Assembly: GCA_949752745.1 (NCBI GenBank)
Contig: OX457032.1
Span: forward strand, 10,605,543 to 10,669,542
Length of the DNA stretch: 64,000 nucleotides
Origin: Protula sp. h YS-2021
Lineage: Eukaryota > Annelida > Polychaeta > Sabellida > Serpulidae
Direction of reading: 5' to 3'
Below, in pieces: positions 42,401-54,756 of the stretch; positions within the stretch are counted from its first letter, which is position 1, and every line of letters starts with the position of its first letter. The position numbers were made by a program, and so were the translations under genes. Below the pieces are notes generated by a model, which saw nothing but the letters and a program-made list of their open reading frames with translations, did no database searches and was not told the origin of the DNA.

Positions 42401-43109
42401 GACGACATTATGTCTATGTGCTTTATAATTTTGGAATCAAAGCGACCTTTGCGTAGTTGCAAGCATCTGTCTTTTCGATGTGCTTGTTGCATATAGTTGG
42501 GGCACCGTGCTTAATGTCGATAGCACTTAATGCTATTTGACCTGGTTTCCCTTGACTGAGTTAGCAATAACATGAATACAAACCCGATGCAGTAAGAGTT
42601 AATTGAAAACCCTGGTCAGCCATAAATATAATCAAATTTGTGTGTTGTCATTGGCAGAGGGAATTACTTTTGCAGGTTGAGGTCTGCGTGATTCGTTGCA
42701 TTTAATGACTCAAGGTTGAGTTTGCGTAATAACATAACAGACTCTTCTGATTCACATCGGCATGCCATTTTTGACGTGCCATATTAAGCCCGCAAAAAAG
42801 AAACGATGTCTAAAGAAGTTGTAATTTTAGTTTAATTTCATTATATTTCATTTCATTTAATCTTTAATCACATAAGTAAAATTTAATTTAATATTACCGT
42901 TTCGATTATGATTTTATGCTTCATATTTTTATTTATTTATATTTTTTTAAAAATAAATTCTATTTATTTTAAATTTATTGCTCCTTTGCTTTAGCCTACA
43001 ATGACAACATTTGAAGTACCTTTGAGTTTACAAAAGCTTTGACAGTCATTGGCACCAATAAATACACAATAACGGTATAGCTAAATCTTTGTGATTCAGT
43101 ACTTGAAAT
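42401..43109. other. Non-coding AT-rich region
   Basis: No gene recognised. Confidence 0.5.
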
Positions 43110-43475
43110 TGTGACCTCCCTGACTGCCATACAAAATATGTCGATATCTTTGACTAACATGCAAAATGCGTCGATATCTATGACTGACATACAAAATATT
43201 CGATATCTATGACTAACATACAAAATGTGTCGATATCTATGACTGACATATAAAATGTGCTGATCTCTATGGTCGACACTGCATAAAATGTTGATCTCTA
43301 TGATTGACATACATGATATCTTAATCTCTATGATTGACATACATAATATGTTGATCTCTATGATTGACATACATAATATGTTGATCTCTATGATTGACAT
43401 ACATAATATGTTGATCTCTATGATTGACATACATGATATCTTTATATCTATGATTGACATAAATGACATCCCCTT
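43110..43475. repeat. 30-bp minisatellite
   Basis: About twelve units; the last seven are nearly perfect copies of a 30-bp unit with GATCTCTATGATTGACATACAT. The unit is a multiple of three, which explains long frames on both strands. Confidence 0.9.
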
Positions 43476-44269
43476 GCAAGAAGGTGAGGCTCGAGTTGTA
43501 TAAGGAGAGGGAGAGAAGGGACAGAAGGGATCTGATAAAGCATTTCACTAAAAATGGAACAGCGACTCTCACAGATATCAACAAATAAATAATTCTGAAA
43601 AAAAAGGAAAGAGAAATAGGGTGTGCAGATGTTGAGAAAGAATAGCTTGGTGGATTGATTCCAAAACACCATGATCGTGTGTCTGAATTAGTCCTGGTGA
43701 CTACACCAATAAATCTTCATATCTAGAATGCTCGCGGAGGCAGTATGATTCTAAAGAACGGCATTTGCTGAATGTGAATCCGTGAAGTTGTTTTTCCCTG
43801 CCGGTAATAAACAACCCGTATTGATTACTGAGCATCTCTGCGTTGTTGTTTTTCACTCTCTGCACATGCAAATAGCAGCAGAGCAGCTCTAAGCTGCAAG
43901 GTTCATGTCGTACCAAGGCAAGGTTATTATTGTATGGATTTAGTAATTTAATTCGAAGCTATTTCACAGTAAGTGCCGATAGTTATTTTATATAGTTATT
44001 TAACGAATTTAATTCAGTGAAGCTCTTTGCGGAATGTTATTCTATATACAGACATATCCCAGAATGACTTTGGCAACGATGGCAATCTTTTTCACGATTT
44101 CTTACATTACATAAATGATTCGTGTTTTATTTGCATGTGCTAAATGCGCTGAGCATAGTGGCATACTTGTGTTGTTTTTGTAAGAGCGACGCGTGGATGC
44201 GAAATCTTATTTGGCTGTTTTAAATTCACTGAGTGCTCATATAAATTACTAGCTTCAGTTACGCACATT
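43476..44269. other. Non-coding region
   Basis: Nothing recognised. Confidence 0.5.
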
Positions 44270-45085
44270 TCATGTAGAGGGTCGTGTTCGGGGGATGGGG
44301 AATGGGTTGGACTCTCGGGTGGTCGAAGAGGATCGGGTTCGGGGGTGTTTGAAGAGGGTTGTGTTCTGGGGTGGAAGGGGAGGGTCGGGTTCGGAGTTGG
44401 TTGGAGAGGGTTGGGCTCGGGGGTGGTTGGAGAGGATCTGGTTCGGGGGTGTTTGAAGGGGGTTGTGTTCGGGGGTGGTAGGGGAGGGTCGGGTTCGGGG
44501 TTGGTTGGAGAGGGTCAGGTTCGTGGTGGTAGTTCAGGGTCGGGTTCGGGGGTGGTTGAGGAGGATCGGGTTCGGGGGTTTTAGGGGAGCGTCGGGTTGT
44601 AGAGTTGTAGAGAACCGGAAGGGTTCGGGTTTTGGGGTGGGTGGAGAGGGTCGGATTCGGGGCTGGCTGGGGAGGGTCCGGTTCGGGTGGTTGGGGAGGG
44701 TTGGGTCCGGGGTGGCTGGAAAGGGTCGGGTGTAGGGGTGATTGGAGAGGGTTGGGTTCTTGGTCGGTTGGAGGGGTCGGGTTCGGAGATGGTAGGGGAA
44801 GGTCGGGTTCGGGTGTGGTAGCAGATGGTCGGGTTTTAGGGTTTTAGGGGAGCGTCGGGTTGTAGAGTGGCAGAAAAGGGTTCGGATTGGAGAGGGTCGG
44901 GTTCGCGGTGGTTGGAGATGGTCGGGTTCGGGGTTGACTGGGGAGGGTACGGTTTGGGTGGTTGGGGAGGGTTGGGTTTGGGGGTGTTCGGAAAGAGTCG
45001 GGTTTGTGGGTGGTTTGAGAGGGTTGGGTTCAGGAGTGGTTGGAGGGGTCGGGTACAGGTGTGGTAGGGTGGATTTCCGTTCCAT
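44270..45085. repeat. G-rich degenerate minisatellite
   Basis: About 0.8 kb of GGGTCGGGTTCGGGG.TGGTTGGAGA-type units of varying length with strong strand asymmetry and many GGG runs, so quadruplexes on the plus strand are possible. Frames here are artefacts. Confidence 0.85.
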
Positions 45086-45294
45086 GGGGTAAGTAGCAGA
45101 GCTGTTCAGAAAATTTTCGAACTGATAAAAGATTCCTTAAAAAGGTTTCGGAATTTTCAACAAAAAAAAAACATAAAAACATTGCCTTGTCTGTAAAGAA
45201 AACTTTTTTACATACATAAGTATCAGCAGGAATCTTCCTATAGATACTGATGTTTTTGTTTAGAAATTTGCTTGATTTGACATGTAGATGAATT

Positions 45295-45790
45295 ACTTAT
45301 GAAATGGATAGACTGTGACTTATGTAATGGACAGCCGACTGACTTATGAAATGGACAGAACTGTTGACTCATGAAATTGACAGTCTGTGACTTATGAAAT
45401 GGGCAGAACTGTTGACTCATGAAATGGACAGTCTGTGACTTATGAAATGGACAGAACTGTTGACTCATGAAATGGACAGTCTGTGACTTATGAAATGGAC
45501 AGAACTGTTGACTCATGAAATGGACAGTCTGTGACTTATGAAATGGACAGAACTGTTGACTCATGAAATGGACAGTCTGTGACTTATGAAATGGACAGAA
45601 CTGCTGACTCATGAAATGAACAGTCTGTGACTTTTGAAATGGACAGAACTGCTGACTCATGAAATGGACAGTCTGTGATATATGAAATGGACAGAACTGT
45701 TGACTCATGAAATGGGCAGTCTGTGACTTATGAAATGGACAGAACTGCTGACTAATGAAATGGACAGTCTGTGATTTATGAAATGGAAAT
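45295..45790. repeat. 48-bp minisatellite
   Basis: About ten units of ACTCATGAAATGGACAGTCT/GTGACTTATGAAATGGACAG, itself a doubled half-unit of about 24 bp. On the minus strand it reads as a 16-residue protein repeat, but no other coding feature supports a gene. Confidence 0.9.
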
Positions 45791-46563
45791 AAAGTAAATA
45801 AATACGTGCCCTACAAATATTCTATTTCTGCATCATTGAATCGTGGTTGGCACAAGCGTTCACTGTCCAGACCTAAAGCATCGAGCAGGAACCTTTACTG
45901 GCACCCACTTTCTCGTTAGTTCACAATGCGTGAAAACAGAACGAGATGCACACAGCAGCTGATAATTAACGCGATATTTAGAATGCGTACACTTGAACTC
46001 AGGTGAGTAATTGCTCAGAGATGAGAGAAGGGAGAAGTGCATTGATATACGGCTGAATCTTACATTATGCATTACGCTTTTCCATACTACAATTTCTGTT
46101 CCCAGCATGATAATATATCACAGGCTGGAGCGGAATTCACTTTTTCTTTTGCCACAGACACCCTTATTTGTTCTGTCTGACTAGTCTTATCCATGCCCTT
46201 TTTTTTTACTTTCATTGCTTTTGTTTTCTTTCTACTACCCGAGTACTCTTTCGCTCTTTGCTATACTTCACGGGTACTGCAGGTCATGGTCACATTTCAA
46301 CCACATGTTGCTTTCTTCTGTGTTTTACTTTTACAGTACTCAGACAATTCTCAAAGCAATTAATTAAGTGGCTGAACTGCCGACATAACGCAGTGTTACC
46401 GATGCTATTTATTCATGGATATTTACAATAGCTGCATTTCCAGTCCTGAGAAACTTTTCACCGAATAAGAAAGAAAACTTTAAGCTTCTCGCTAAACGTC
46501 GAACCCAATTGCTTCTCGCTTTCTTTTGTGTCTGCCCAGAGAGGAAAACTGCGTTTGTTTTAT

Positions 46564-46602
<39 letters not shown>

Positions 46603-46950
46603 TACTTTTGTCGAAATGTCTGTGCAGAACTTATCTATGCAGGATGCCAAAACACACCAGAATGCCTTTTTATTTTTTAAAGAATAAGAGACAGAATTAA
46701 AGTGCATCAAAAAATAATATTAAGAAATAGACTGAATTGTGTAGAGTAAACAGGCAAAAAATATACAGTGGAACATGGAAAACAGGCCTAGCATTGGGAA
46801 CGAAATGGATCGATTTCCGGGTTGGAGCTCTTCATACTGGCAAACACCTAGGATTGATGTAGAGGTGGCCCTATTTATGAAGTGATCATATAAAAGCTAG
46901 GGGTAGTTCTTTTAGAGGTGGCACCATTTATGAGGTGGCTATTAAAGGGT
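45791..46950. other. Non-coding region with poly(T) tract
   Basis: A T-run of about 30 lies at 46,567-46,596. At 46,860-46,945 a block with GGTGGC.C.ATTTATGA.GTG occurs twice. No gene recognised. Confidence 0.5.
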
Positions 46951-47840
46951 TTATGGAATGCCGTTTTAACATTTAATGCTTATTTTTGATATCAAAATAT
47001 ATTTAGAGATCTCAGTAAATCAATGTAGAGCTCAGTAATTTATATTTTGCTATCATTGTTTGAATTTTAGATGGCAAAAAATTATTTTTGAGATCAAAAA
47101 ATCAACTTTACAAACTTAAAAAATCTTAAGGGAGACACATATTTACATAAAATATAACGAATCGTCAATTAAATTTTGGAGATGAAAATTTGAATTATTG
47201 AGATCAACAATAAGAACACATTTTTTTTATCTCAAGAATTGCTTCTTTTTTGTACAGTAAAAAATTAAAATAAAGATTCTGTATACAAGGGCAGTCATTA
47301 TTTTTTTTACAGATGTATGTTTCTGAATTTTTCATTAAAAAAAATAGACTGACATTTTTTATATCAAAAATCAATTTTTGAGATCAAAAAATCGTTTTCA
47401 GATTTGAAAATACAAATTTAAAAAGTATCAGTCTGAAATAATGATATCTGAAATAAATTCTTGATATCAATATAAAGAAAATGAATTACTGAGCTAAAAA
47501 TTGATATTTTGCTCTCAAATATTTTATTTTTGCTATCAAGAATTGAATTTTTGATCTCAAAAATCAATTTAGGACATCATCAAATCATTTTTGATATCAG
47601 TATATATTTCTTGATATATCTAAATATTTATTGATGTCAAAAATTATTTTTGAGATCAAGAATACATTTAGAGATATCAAAAATACAATTACAAATAGCA
47701 GAAATGAATTCTTGATATCAAAATATGGATTTATTGAGATCAAAAATTAATTCTTGAACTCAAAAAATCAATTTTTGAGATCAGGAATTAATTCTTGATA
47801 TCAATAATTCCCTAATAAATCTGAAAACGGCATTCCATAA
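46951..47840. mobile_element. 890-bp TIR element with GATATC/GAGATC core repeats
   Basis: Perfect 17-bp terminal inverted repeats (46951-46967 and 47824-47840) with TTATGGAATGCCGTTTT at the left end. The interior is very AT-rich and built of short imperfect direct and inverted units with TTGATATCAA and TTTGAGATCAAAAA. No protein. Confidence 0.7.
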
Positions 47841-48224
47841 GGGTTGGGGGAGGGGGTTCATTTACATATGTTTTTGTGTAAAATGTACACTAAAAGCGCG
47901 TAATGTGCAAGTAATCCTCACATTATGTCAGCAGGGTGTCTTTTCTGTTTAATCGCTCATCTGGGGAGCTATCTTTTTCTGTGATCGATAGTACATGATT
48001 TTGGTTAGATCGAAAACTTCGATCATTTTTTTAACAGCCGATTCATGCACAGTCGCTGGAAGTGTAACCCTTACTGTGCTGTGTATGCAGAATACCTATA
48101 AATAGTCCTGATTCCAGGACGGGGATTTTTTTTTTTTTTTTTTTTTTTTTTGGGGGGGGGGTGGATTTATCGAGATTCTTGCACACACTTGTAACATCTG
48201 CTGTGGTGAAACGATACACTAACG
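47841..48224. other. Non-coding region with poly(T)-poly(G) tract
   Basis: T-run then G-run at 48,127-48,161; otherwise nothing. Confidence 0.5.
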
Positions 48225-48308
48225 CAGCGTTCGGTAGCTGTGTGTTCGGCAGCTGTGTGCTCGGCAGCTGTGCTTTCGGCAGCTGTGCGTTCGGCAGCTG
48301 TGCGTTCC
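48225..48308. repeat. 15-bp repeat TTCGGCAGCTGTGYG
   Basis: Five or so copies of a 15-bp unit; the frame through it is short and not gene-like. Confidence 0.8.
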
Positions 48309-48639
48309 TTGACAGCCACTTCTCAGTGCTGCAAAAGTTCTCATGAAGAGTGGCAGCAGAACTCTTTTATTATAGAAGAGAACAGACAGTGAAAAACTAA
48401 TGCTAACTTCAAAAACCGCTATTATGTTGGTCGTTAGCTGGGTTCAAATTAGATTCACAGAAGAACAAGAAACATTCTGCTGTATGTGTATTCTTTTTTC
48501 TTTTGTTTTCTAATCCTTTTGCTCTCCAGCACTCATGGCTTTCCTCTTTCTTTCTGCTTTCTTGCATATTTTTTCCTTGTTGACTTTTTTCTCCCGATAG
48601 AGGAGTTTCTCCTTTGACCTTTTTGCCACTAGTATTCGT

Positions 48640-49450
48640 CCTATTTCGAAATTTATTCACCGCTCACACATTTAGTATTCGTCTTATTTCGATATTTATT
48701 CACCGCTCACACATTTAGTATTCTTCTTATTTCGATATTTATTCACCGCTCACACATTTAGTATTCGTCTTGTTTCGATATTTATTCACCGCTCCCACAT
48801 TTAGTATTCGTCTTATTTCGATATTTATTCACCGCTCACACATTTAGTATTCTTCTTGTTTCGATATTTATTCACCGCTCACACATTTAGTATTCTTCTT
48901 ATTTCGATATTTATTCACCGCTCACACATTTAGTATTCGTCTTATTTCGATATTTATTCATCGCTCACACATTTAGTATTCGTCTTGTTTCGATATTTAT
49001 TAACCGCTCACACATTTAGTATTCGTCTTATTTCGATATTTATTCACCGCTCACACATTTAATATTCGTCTTGTTTCAATATTTATTCACCGCTCACACA
49101 TTTAGTATTCTTCTTATTTCGATATTTATTCACCGCTCACACATTTAGTATTCGTCTTGGTTCGATATTTATTCACCGCTCACACATTTAGTATTCTTCT
49201 TATTTCGATATTTATTCACCGCTCACACATTTAGTATTCGTCTTATTTCGATATTTATTCACCGCTCACACATTTAGTATTCGTCTTGTTTCGATATTTA
49301 TTCACCGCTCACACATTTAGTATTCGTCTTATTTCGATATTTATTCACCGCTCACACATTTAATATTCGTCTTGTTTCAATATTTATTCACCGCTCACAC
49401 ATTTAGTGTTCGTCTTGTTTCGATATTTATTCACCGCTCACACATTTTTG
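48640..49450. repeat. 43-bp minisatellite, about 18 copies
   Basis: Units contain ATTTAGTATTCGTCTT, TTCGATATTTATTCACCGCTCACAC. Variants (CGTCTTATT, CTTCTTGTT, CGTCTTGTT) are interspersed, and a block of about nine units from 48,690 seems to recur from about 49,080, so larger-order duplication is likely. Confidence 0.92.
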
Positions 49451-51469
49451 CGTTCGTGTTACTTTGGACGTCCCTTTCTTTATATCTTTAGGTGTTTCGA
49501 CTCATCCAGCCATTAACGAAAAACATAAATCAAGATGCAGATTATTTAATTCAATAAATGGCATTACTAATGCTTTACTAATACATTACTAATTTCCAGT
49601 TAATTGCATTTGTTTTTATTTGAAACCGTTTCACGTCCTTAACAATCCAGATATGCTTCTGGTTTTAGTGAAAAGTTTAGCAGATGTTATTTATATTGCT
49701 TGGTTCCATCATGAATTTTTTCCACGGTAAATTGTCACAGTTTGCCGGTCATGCCTCTATAAAGGACGACGGTGTCAAGACGTTGGAAAAATGATGTTGA
49801 GTGCACGTGACAGGGGTCAAACCAAACCAGAACGCGTGCGTGTTATCGGGCAAAGAAAATAGGAGAACCGGTCATTGTAGAAAATAAAACGATAAAAGTT
49901 GTGAAAGTATCGGGATTACTTCAGGACGTTGAGGGTTTGCGGTAGGTGGGGGAGGGTGGGGTGCGTTGGCTGGGGAAGGGGGTTGCGGGGACGTACTTTG
50001 ATCTCGCTATCGACGCTACTTAGCGATTCCGACGCCGATCTCAGAGTAGGAGATTGGTCTCAAGTAGGAGGGGAGACGTTTTATGTTACACAACTAACCA
50101 GATCGTTAATTCAGCTGTCATAGCACCTCGTGTGCTCGGTGAGAAGGACATATCTGTAATTGATTCTTACTGTATTTAAAACTTATTTTCAAAGATATCT
50201 TAGTTCCTTTAAACTGGTAGGTCCTGAAAAAGGTAAGGGATTACTTCCTTTACGCAAGGATAAAACACTCCAGTAACTGGGTCGTGACCCTTCTCCTTGC
50301 AGCTAACCCCCAGCCCTCCTCACCTCCCTGTCCAGAAAAAAAACATTCATACCCATTTTAAGGCATTTTTCTTTTTGAGTTGCGGGGTTGCCACTCGCTT
50401 CCACAACTATTTATGATTGCCTCTTGGCGCCCTACAAAATTCACTTGCAAATGAAATTTTATAGCTCATTCAGCGGCGATTTCAAACTTATGAGTTTACC
50501 TTTATTCTTCGGAATTATTCTGGTGGGTTAGATATGGAATGCAAATAATTAAACCACACAAAATACAAACGTAATATGATTATCTATTTACACAGATCAG
50601 AGTACACTATCACTGTCTGTTAAATGCGCTACACTTGCATACCAATACGATTAATTTAAACGACGCGTTGTGGGAGATCATGAAAAAATAAACACCAACT
50701 ACGGGCCAGTAAGTTCCTGTTGAGGAGTCATTAGGTCCTATATTATATTGTTTTCTTTGTATATTTCAGTCATTCTTAAAAATACAACTTTTTATCGCTC
50801 AGTAAGTAACGTTGCTGTGTATTTGCTGAAAAATAACAGCACAGTTTAAGTATGAAGTGACGTCATTAGTTTTAGTGTTACTGTGTGTAACTGATCCTAC
50901 GATCCATTTATGAGATTTCTGCTTATTACACTGTGTGAATGATACTGACTTCAATCCAAATTGGCCCGCACATTGTGAGCGATTCAAGTCATTCATGTTT
51001 TTTTTACTATTATGCAACAGTTATCTTCGTTATCTTCGTTATGTCCCTGTCATGCGGTGCCATATTGTAGATTGCTATTGTTATCGTGTCATTTGTGGTG
51101 CAAAATGAGCACGACACTGTGAAATGAACAGGAGAACATTAATTTCATATGAAATAAATGACATAGTTTTGGGCACTGGTTTAAGTGTAATATCAATACG
51201 CTCTCCCACATGACTATACTCTGCTGATTTCAAAAGTTGTGTATCTAACTTGCTTAAAATAGCTTGTTTTGAATAAAAAAAAGTCTTTAAAAAACCAACA
51301 AAACACAGAAAATCTAAAATGGAAAACGACTGATATCTCTGTACAAAATGTAAGTAGATGTGACTTATTTAACATGGTGTTGTAAAAATGGGACTAACAG
51401 AGCCTGGGAAAGAGAAGATCGGGTATCAACTCCACGTTCTCAGGCCGTCGTTCATGGCCCTTACGCACT
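49451..51469. other. Non-coding region
   Basis: No gene or repeat unit recognised; a G-rich patch lies at 49,930-49,990. Confidence 0.5.
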
Positions 51470-51670
51470 GATCGGAAAGCAACTTAACGGAACTGAACGG
51501 ATCTTAGAATATGTAGTGATATCTGTTCTGCATTTCACGGGACGGCACAGAACGGATCAGAAGGAACTGAACGGATCTAAGAATACGTAGTGATATCTGT
51601 TCTGCATTTCACGGGACGGTACAGAACGGATCAGAAGGAACTGAACGGATCTTAGAATGCGTAGTGTTAT
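51470..51670. repeat. 71-bp tandem repeat, about three copies
   Basis: Units contain GGAACTGAACGGATCTTAGAA, GTAGTGATATCTGTTCTGCATTTCACGGGACGG. Confidence 0.85.
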
Positions 51671-52479
51671 CTGTTTTACATTTCACGTGACGAGACGGAG
51701 AGCTGAATTGATTTTTAATTTTTTCAGACAGTTCTGTATGAATCAATGCTTAACCGTTCACGTTGACCAGAAAGGCAACAATACGGATTTTTCCTCCAGC
51801 AAAACGCGACTTTGAAGTCAGAAAAACTGTGTGCAGTCACAATGTTTTTGTATATGGGGATTTACGGCTATTTTCTCACTGACCAGGAAAGCTTAAGTTA
51901 TTGTAAAAATATGAATGTAAGAACAGGATGATTTGAAGAAGGGTCATGACAGGGTTTCTTTCGGTGTGTGATAAACTTGCATTTTCGTTCAGATATTTTC
52001 AGTCTATGTTCAAATCTTTATCACGATCTTTTCGACTCAGTTCCGTCCCTTTCTGGTCCAGGTGAAATGGCCTTAGTGTTATAGACGTTTTTTTAATGTT
52101 TATAGCTAGTGGGAAATCAGTACTAGGGAATTGTTGAAGCGGTGGCTGGCGCTGAATAATTGTAACACCAAATTGGAAGAACATACCTTCGCTTAGAGCG
52201 ACGAAAAATTTAGTAATACGGTTTCTTTATAACAGCTGGGCATTTTGCCGATAGCATAATGTGGAATACTTACTATAGAACATACTGTAAGAGGAAAAGA
52301 AGGAAAAGGTCGAACTCAGCGCATCGCTTTATGGCACCTATTCATCTCTATAGCATTGTTACTATTAACAGCAATGGAAATAGCAACTATGACGTCACAC
52401 AACAGTGGCATGTTGAAGATACAAATGAGGATACATATGATAATAACCGATATGAATGCGGTACGTATTTGAGCATGCA
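51671..52479. other. Non-coding region
   Basis: Nothing recognised. Confidence 0.5.
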
Positions 52480-52925
52480 AAGGGTGGTTTATGGGGGCAC
52501 TGAGCAAGCCAGAGGGTGGATTGTGGGGGCACTGAGCAGACCATAGGGTGGATTGTGGGGCACTGAGCAGACCAGAGGATGGATTGTGGGAGCACCTGGC
52601 AGACCAGAGGGTGGATTGTGGGGGCACTGAGCAGAACACAGGATCGATTGTCGGGCACTGAGCAGACCAGAGGGTGGTTTGTGGTGGTATTGGGCGGACC
52701 AGAGGGTGGTTTGTAGGGGCCTGAGCAGATCAGAGGGTGGATTGTGAGGGCACTGAGCAGATCAGACAATGGATTGTGAGGGTATTGGGTGGACCAGAGG
52801 GTGGATTGTGGGGGCACTGAGCAGACCAGAGGGTGGATTGCGGGGGCACTGAGCAGACCATAGGGTGGTTTGTTGGGTATTGGGCGGACCAGAGGGTGGG
52901 TCGTGGGAGATTTGGTTAGACCAGT
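52480..52925. repeat. About 31-bp minisatellite
   Basis: About fourteen imperfect units with AGAGGGTGGATTGTGGGGGCACTGAGCAGACC. Frames on the minus strand are artefacts of it. Confidence 0.88.
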
Positions 52926-53396
52926 AGATTTGCCGATAGTCATATGAGACTTCTATAAAACGTCTTCAACGTTAGACCAAAGACGTTAGATTCAAAGAAA
53001 GTAGCGTTTTGGTTTTGACGAAAAGCAACGTCTAAACAACATTGATTTTCCAACGTCTCTTCAACGTTGTGCCAGAGACGTTGATCCGAGGTCGCGACTA
53101 ATCACAATCAAGTTATATACAGTTTGAACGTTGTGATTTCATCCTGTTGACGTCACAACCTCAAATCAACGTTGGATCGGCGTCGGCATGTTTACTGAGA
53201 AATATAGATGCAATCTATGTCCAACTACGCCTCAAGCTTATTAAAATTCATTGAAAATTGTAACGAAATTCATAAAGTTATTAGGACGCAAGCTAGTCTG
53301 TAGAGAAAGGATGTTACTTTCTCAATATGATTCTTTTAGAAAAATTTTAGAATGAAAGTAGTGATAGAAAATTGTCAAAGAGCCATTTTGTGTGTT
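52926..53396. other. Non-coding region with AACGT-rich inverted motifs
   Basis: Several CAACGTC/GACGTTG motifs at 52,960-53,190 give an irregular inverted structure; no gene. Confidence 0.5.
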
Positions 53397-53779
53397 AGAC
53401 CTGTACGAAAGACCAGAAAGCTCATTTCTTTCCAAGAAATTTCCACATCACTTCCTTTAAAATTCATGGAATTTCCAAGAAGTTTCCTCTTGAAAAAACC
53501 CCAGAAGACTCAATTCTTCCAAGAAATTTCCATGGAAATTCTTGGAACTTCTAAGAAGTTCTCACCTCACTTCGGAATAACTTCCGAGAACTTCCAAGAA
53601 TTTCCATGGAAATTCCAAGAAGTTCTCACCTTAGTACGGAAGAACTTCTGAGAATTTCCAAGGAAGTTCTTGAAACTTCCAAAAAGTTCTCACCTCACTT
53701 CGGAAGAACTTCCGAGAACTTCCAAGAATTTCCATGGAAATTCCAAGAAGTTCTCAACTTTGCAAATTTATATTAGTTG

Positions 53780-54525
53780 GTGCTTCGCAAGAATTGGACA
53801 AACGGCGCCGCTTTTAAATTATTCTAGCCAATTTTGAAATTGTTTTTCTTCAGCGATTTTGATCAGATACCTTTCAAATTTTCTATGACGGTTTTGCAAA
53901 CCACGATTTAATGAAAAGTTATGTAACTGGGCAATTCGTTAAAATTTGGACAAATGGCGCTAATTTGAAACATGGTTTGAGCCAATTTTCATAATGCTTC
54001 TGCTCCCACAATATCGATCAGACACCTTTCAAATTTTGAACGAATGCTTTACAAAAATGTTCTCTGAAACAAATTTCCAAGGAAATTCTTGGAACTTCCA
54101 AGAAGTTCTCACTCACTTCGGAAGAACTTCCGAGAACTTCCAAGAATTTCTATTGAAATTCCAAGAAGTTCTCACTTTAATACGGAAGAACTTCCGAGAA
54201 TTTCCATGGAAATTCTTGGAAGTTCTCGGAAGTTCTTCCGAAGTGAGGTGAGAACTTCTTAGAAGTTCCAAGAACATTTTTGTAAAGATTCGTTCAAAAT
54301 TTGAAGGGGTCTGATCGATATTGTGGCAGCAGAAGCAGCATTTAAAATTAGCACCATTTGTCCAAATTTTAGCGAATCGCCTAGTTACACAACTTTTCAT
54401 TAAATCGTAGAAAATTTGAAAGGTATCTGATCAAAATCGTTGGAGAAAAACAATTTCCAAATTGGCTAACAGCAAATTTAAAAGCGGTGCAATTTGTCCA
54501 ATGTTTCGCGAATCACCAAATAAAA
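53780..54525. repeat. Inner foldback repeat
   Basis: Arms of about 270 bp pair around a centre near 54,190-54,240. Left segments TTGGACAAACGGCG, GATCAGATACCTTTCAAATTTT and CAATATCGATCAGACACCTTTC have inverted partners on the right in mirror order. The centre is made of TTCCAAGAA-type units. Confidence 0.75.
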
Positions 54526-54535
54526 TAAATTGTCC

Positions 54536-54756
54536 GCCGTATAGCGGAGGGATATAGTTTTAACTTTTCAGTCTGTTCGTCTGTCCGTCCGTCTGTCCGT
54601 CTTTTCGTCTGTCACGCTTCAGTCTCACGCGCCTACAGGCCACATTAATGGATGGATCCGTTTCAAATTACACGGCTTCTCTGTACCCTTTCACAGTGCA
54701 GTGACCAAGAATTTTCGGGATCGGATAAATTGACAAAATGGCGAACTTATGAAAAT
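54536..54756. other. CTGTCCGT-rich sequence and flank of the transposon
   Basis: A CTGTCCGTC repeat at 54,575-54,615, then AGTCTCACGCGCCTAC..TTAATGGAT, which has a direct copy on the other side of the transposon at about 56,433. The transposon seems to have inserted into, or duplicated with, an older repeat. Confidence 0.5.

Noticed and set aside
44534..45085. 183-residue Pro-rich frame
   Set aside because: Product of a G-rich degenerate minisatellite.
45238..45708. 156-residue repeat protein on the minus strand
   Set aside because: Entirely produced by a 48-bp minisatellite; no promoter or non-repeat coding part.
48640..49450. CRISPR-like array
   Set aside because: The units are adjoining copies with no unique spacers; it is a minisatellite in an animal genome.
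52395..52943. 182-residue frame on the minus strand
   Set aside because: Product of the about 31-bp minisatellite.
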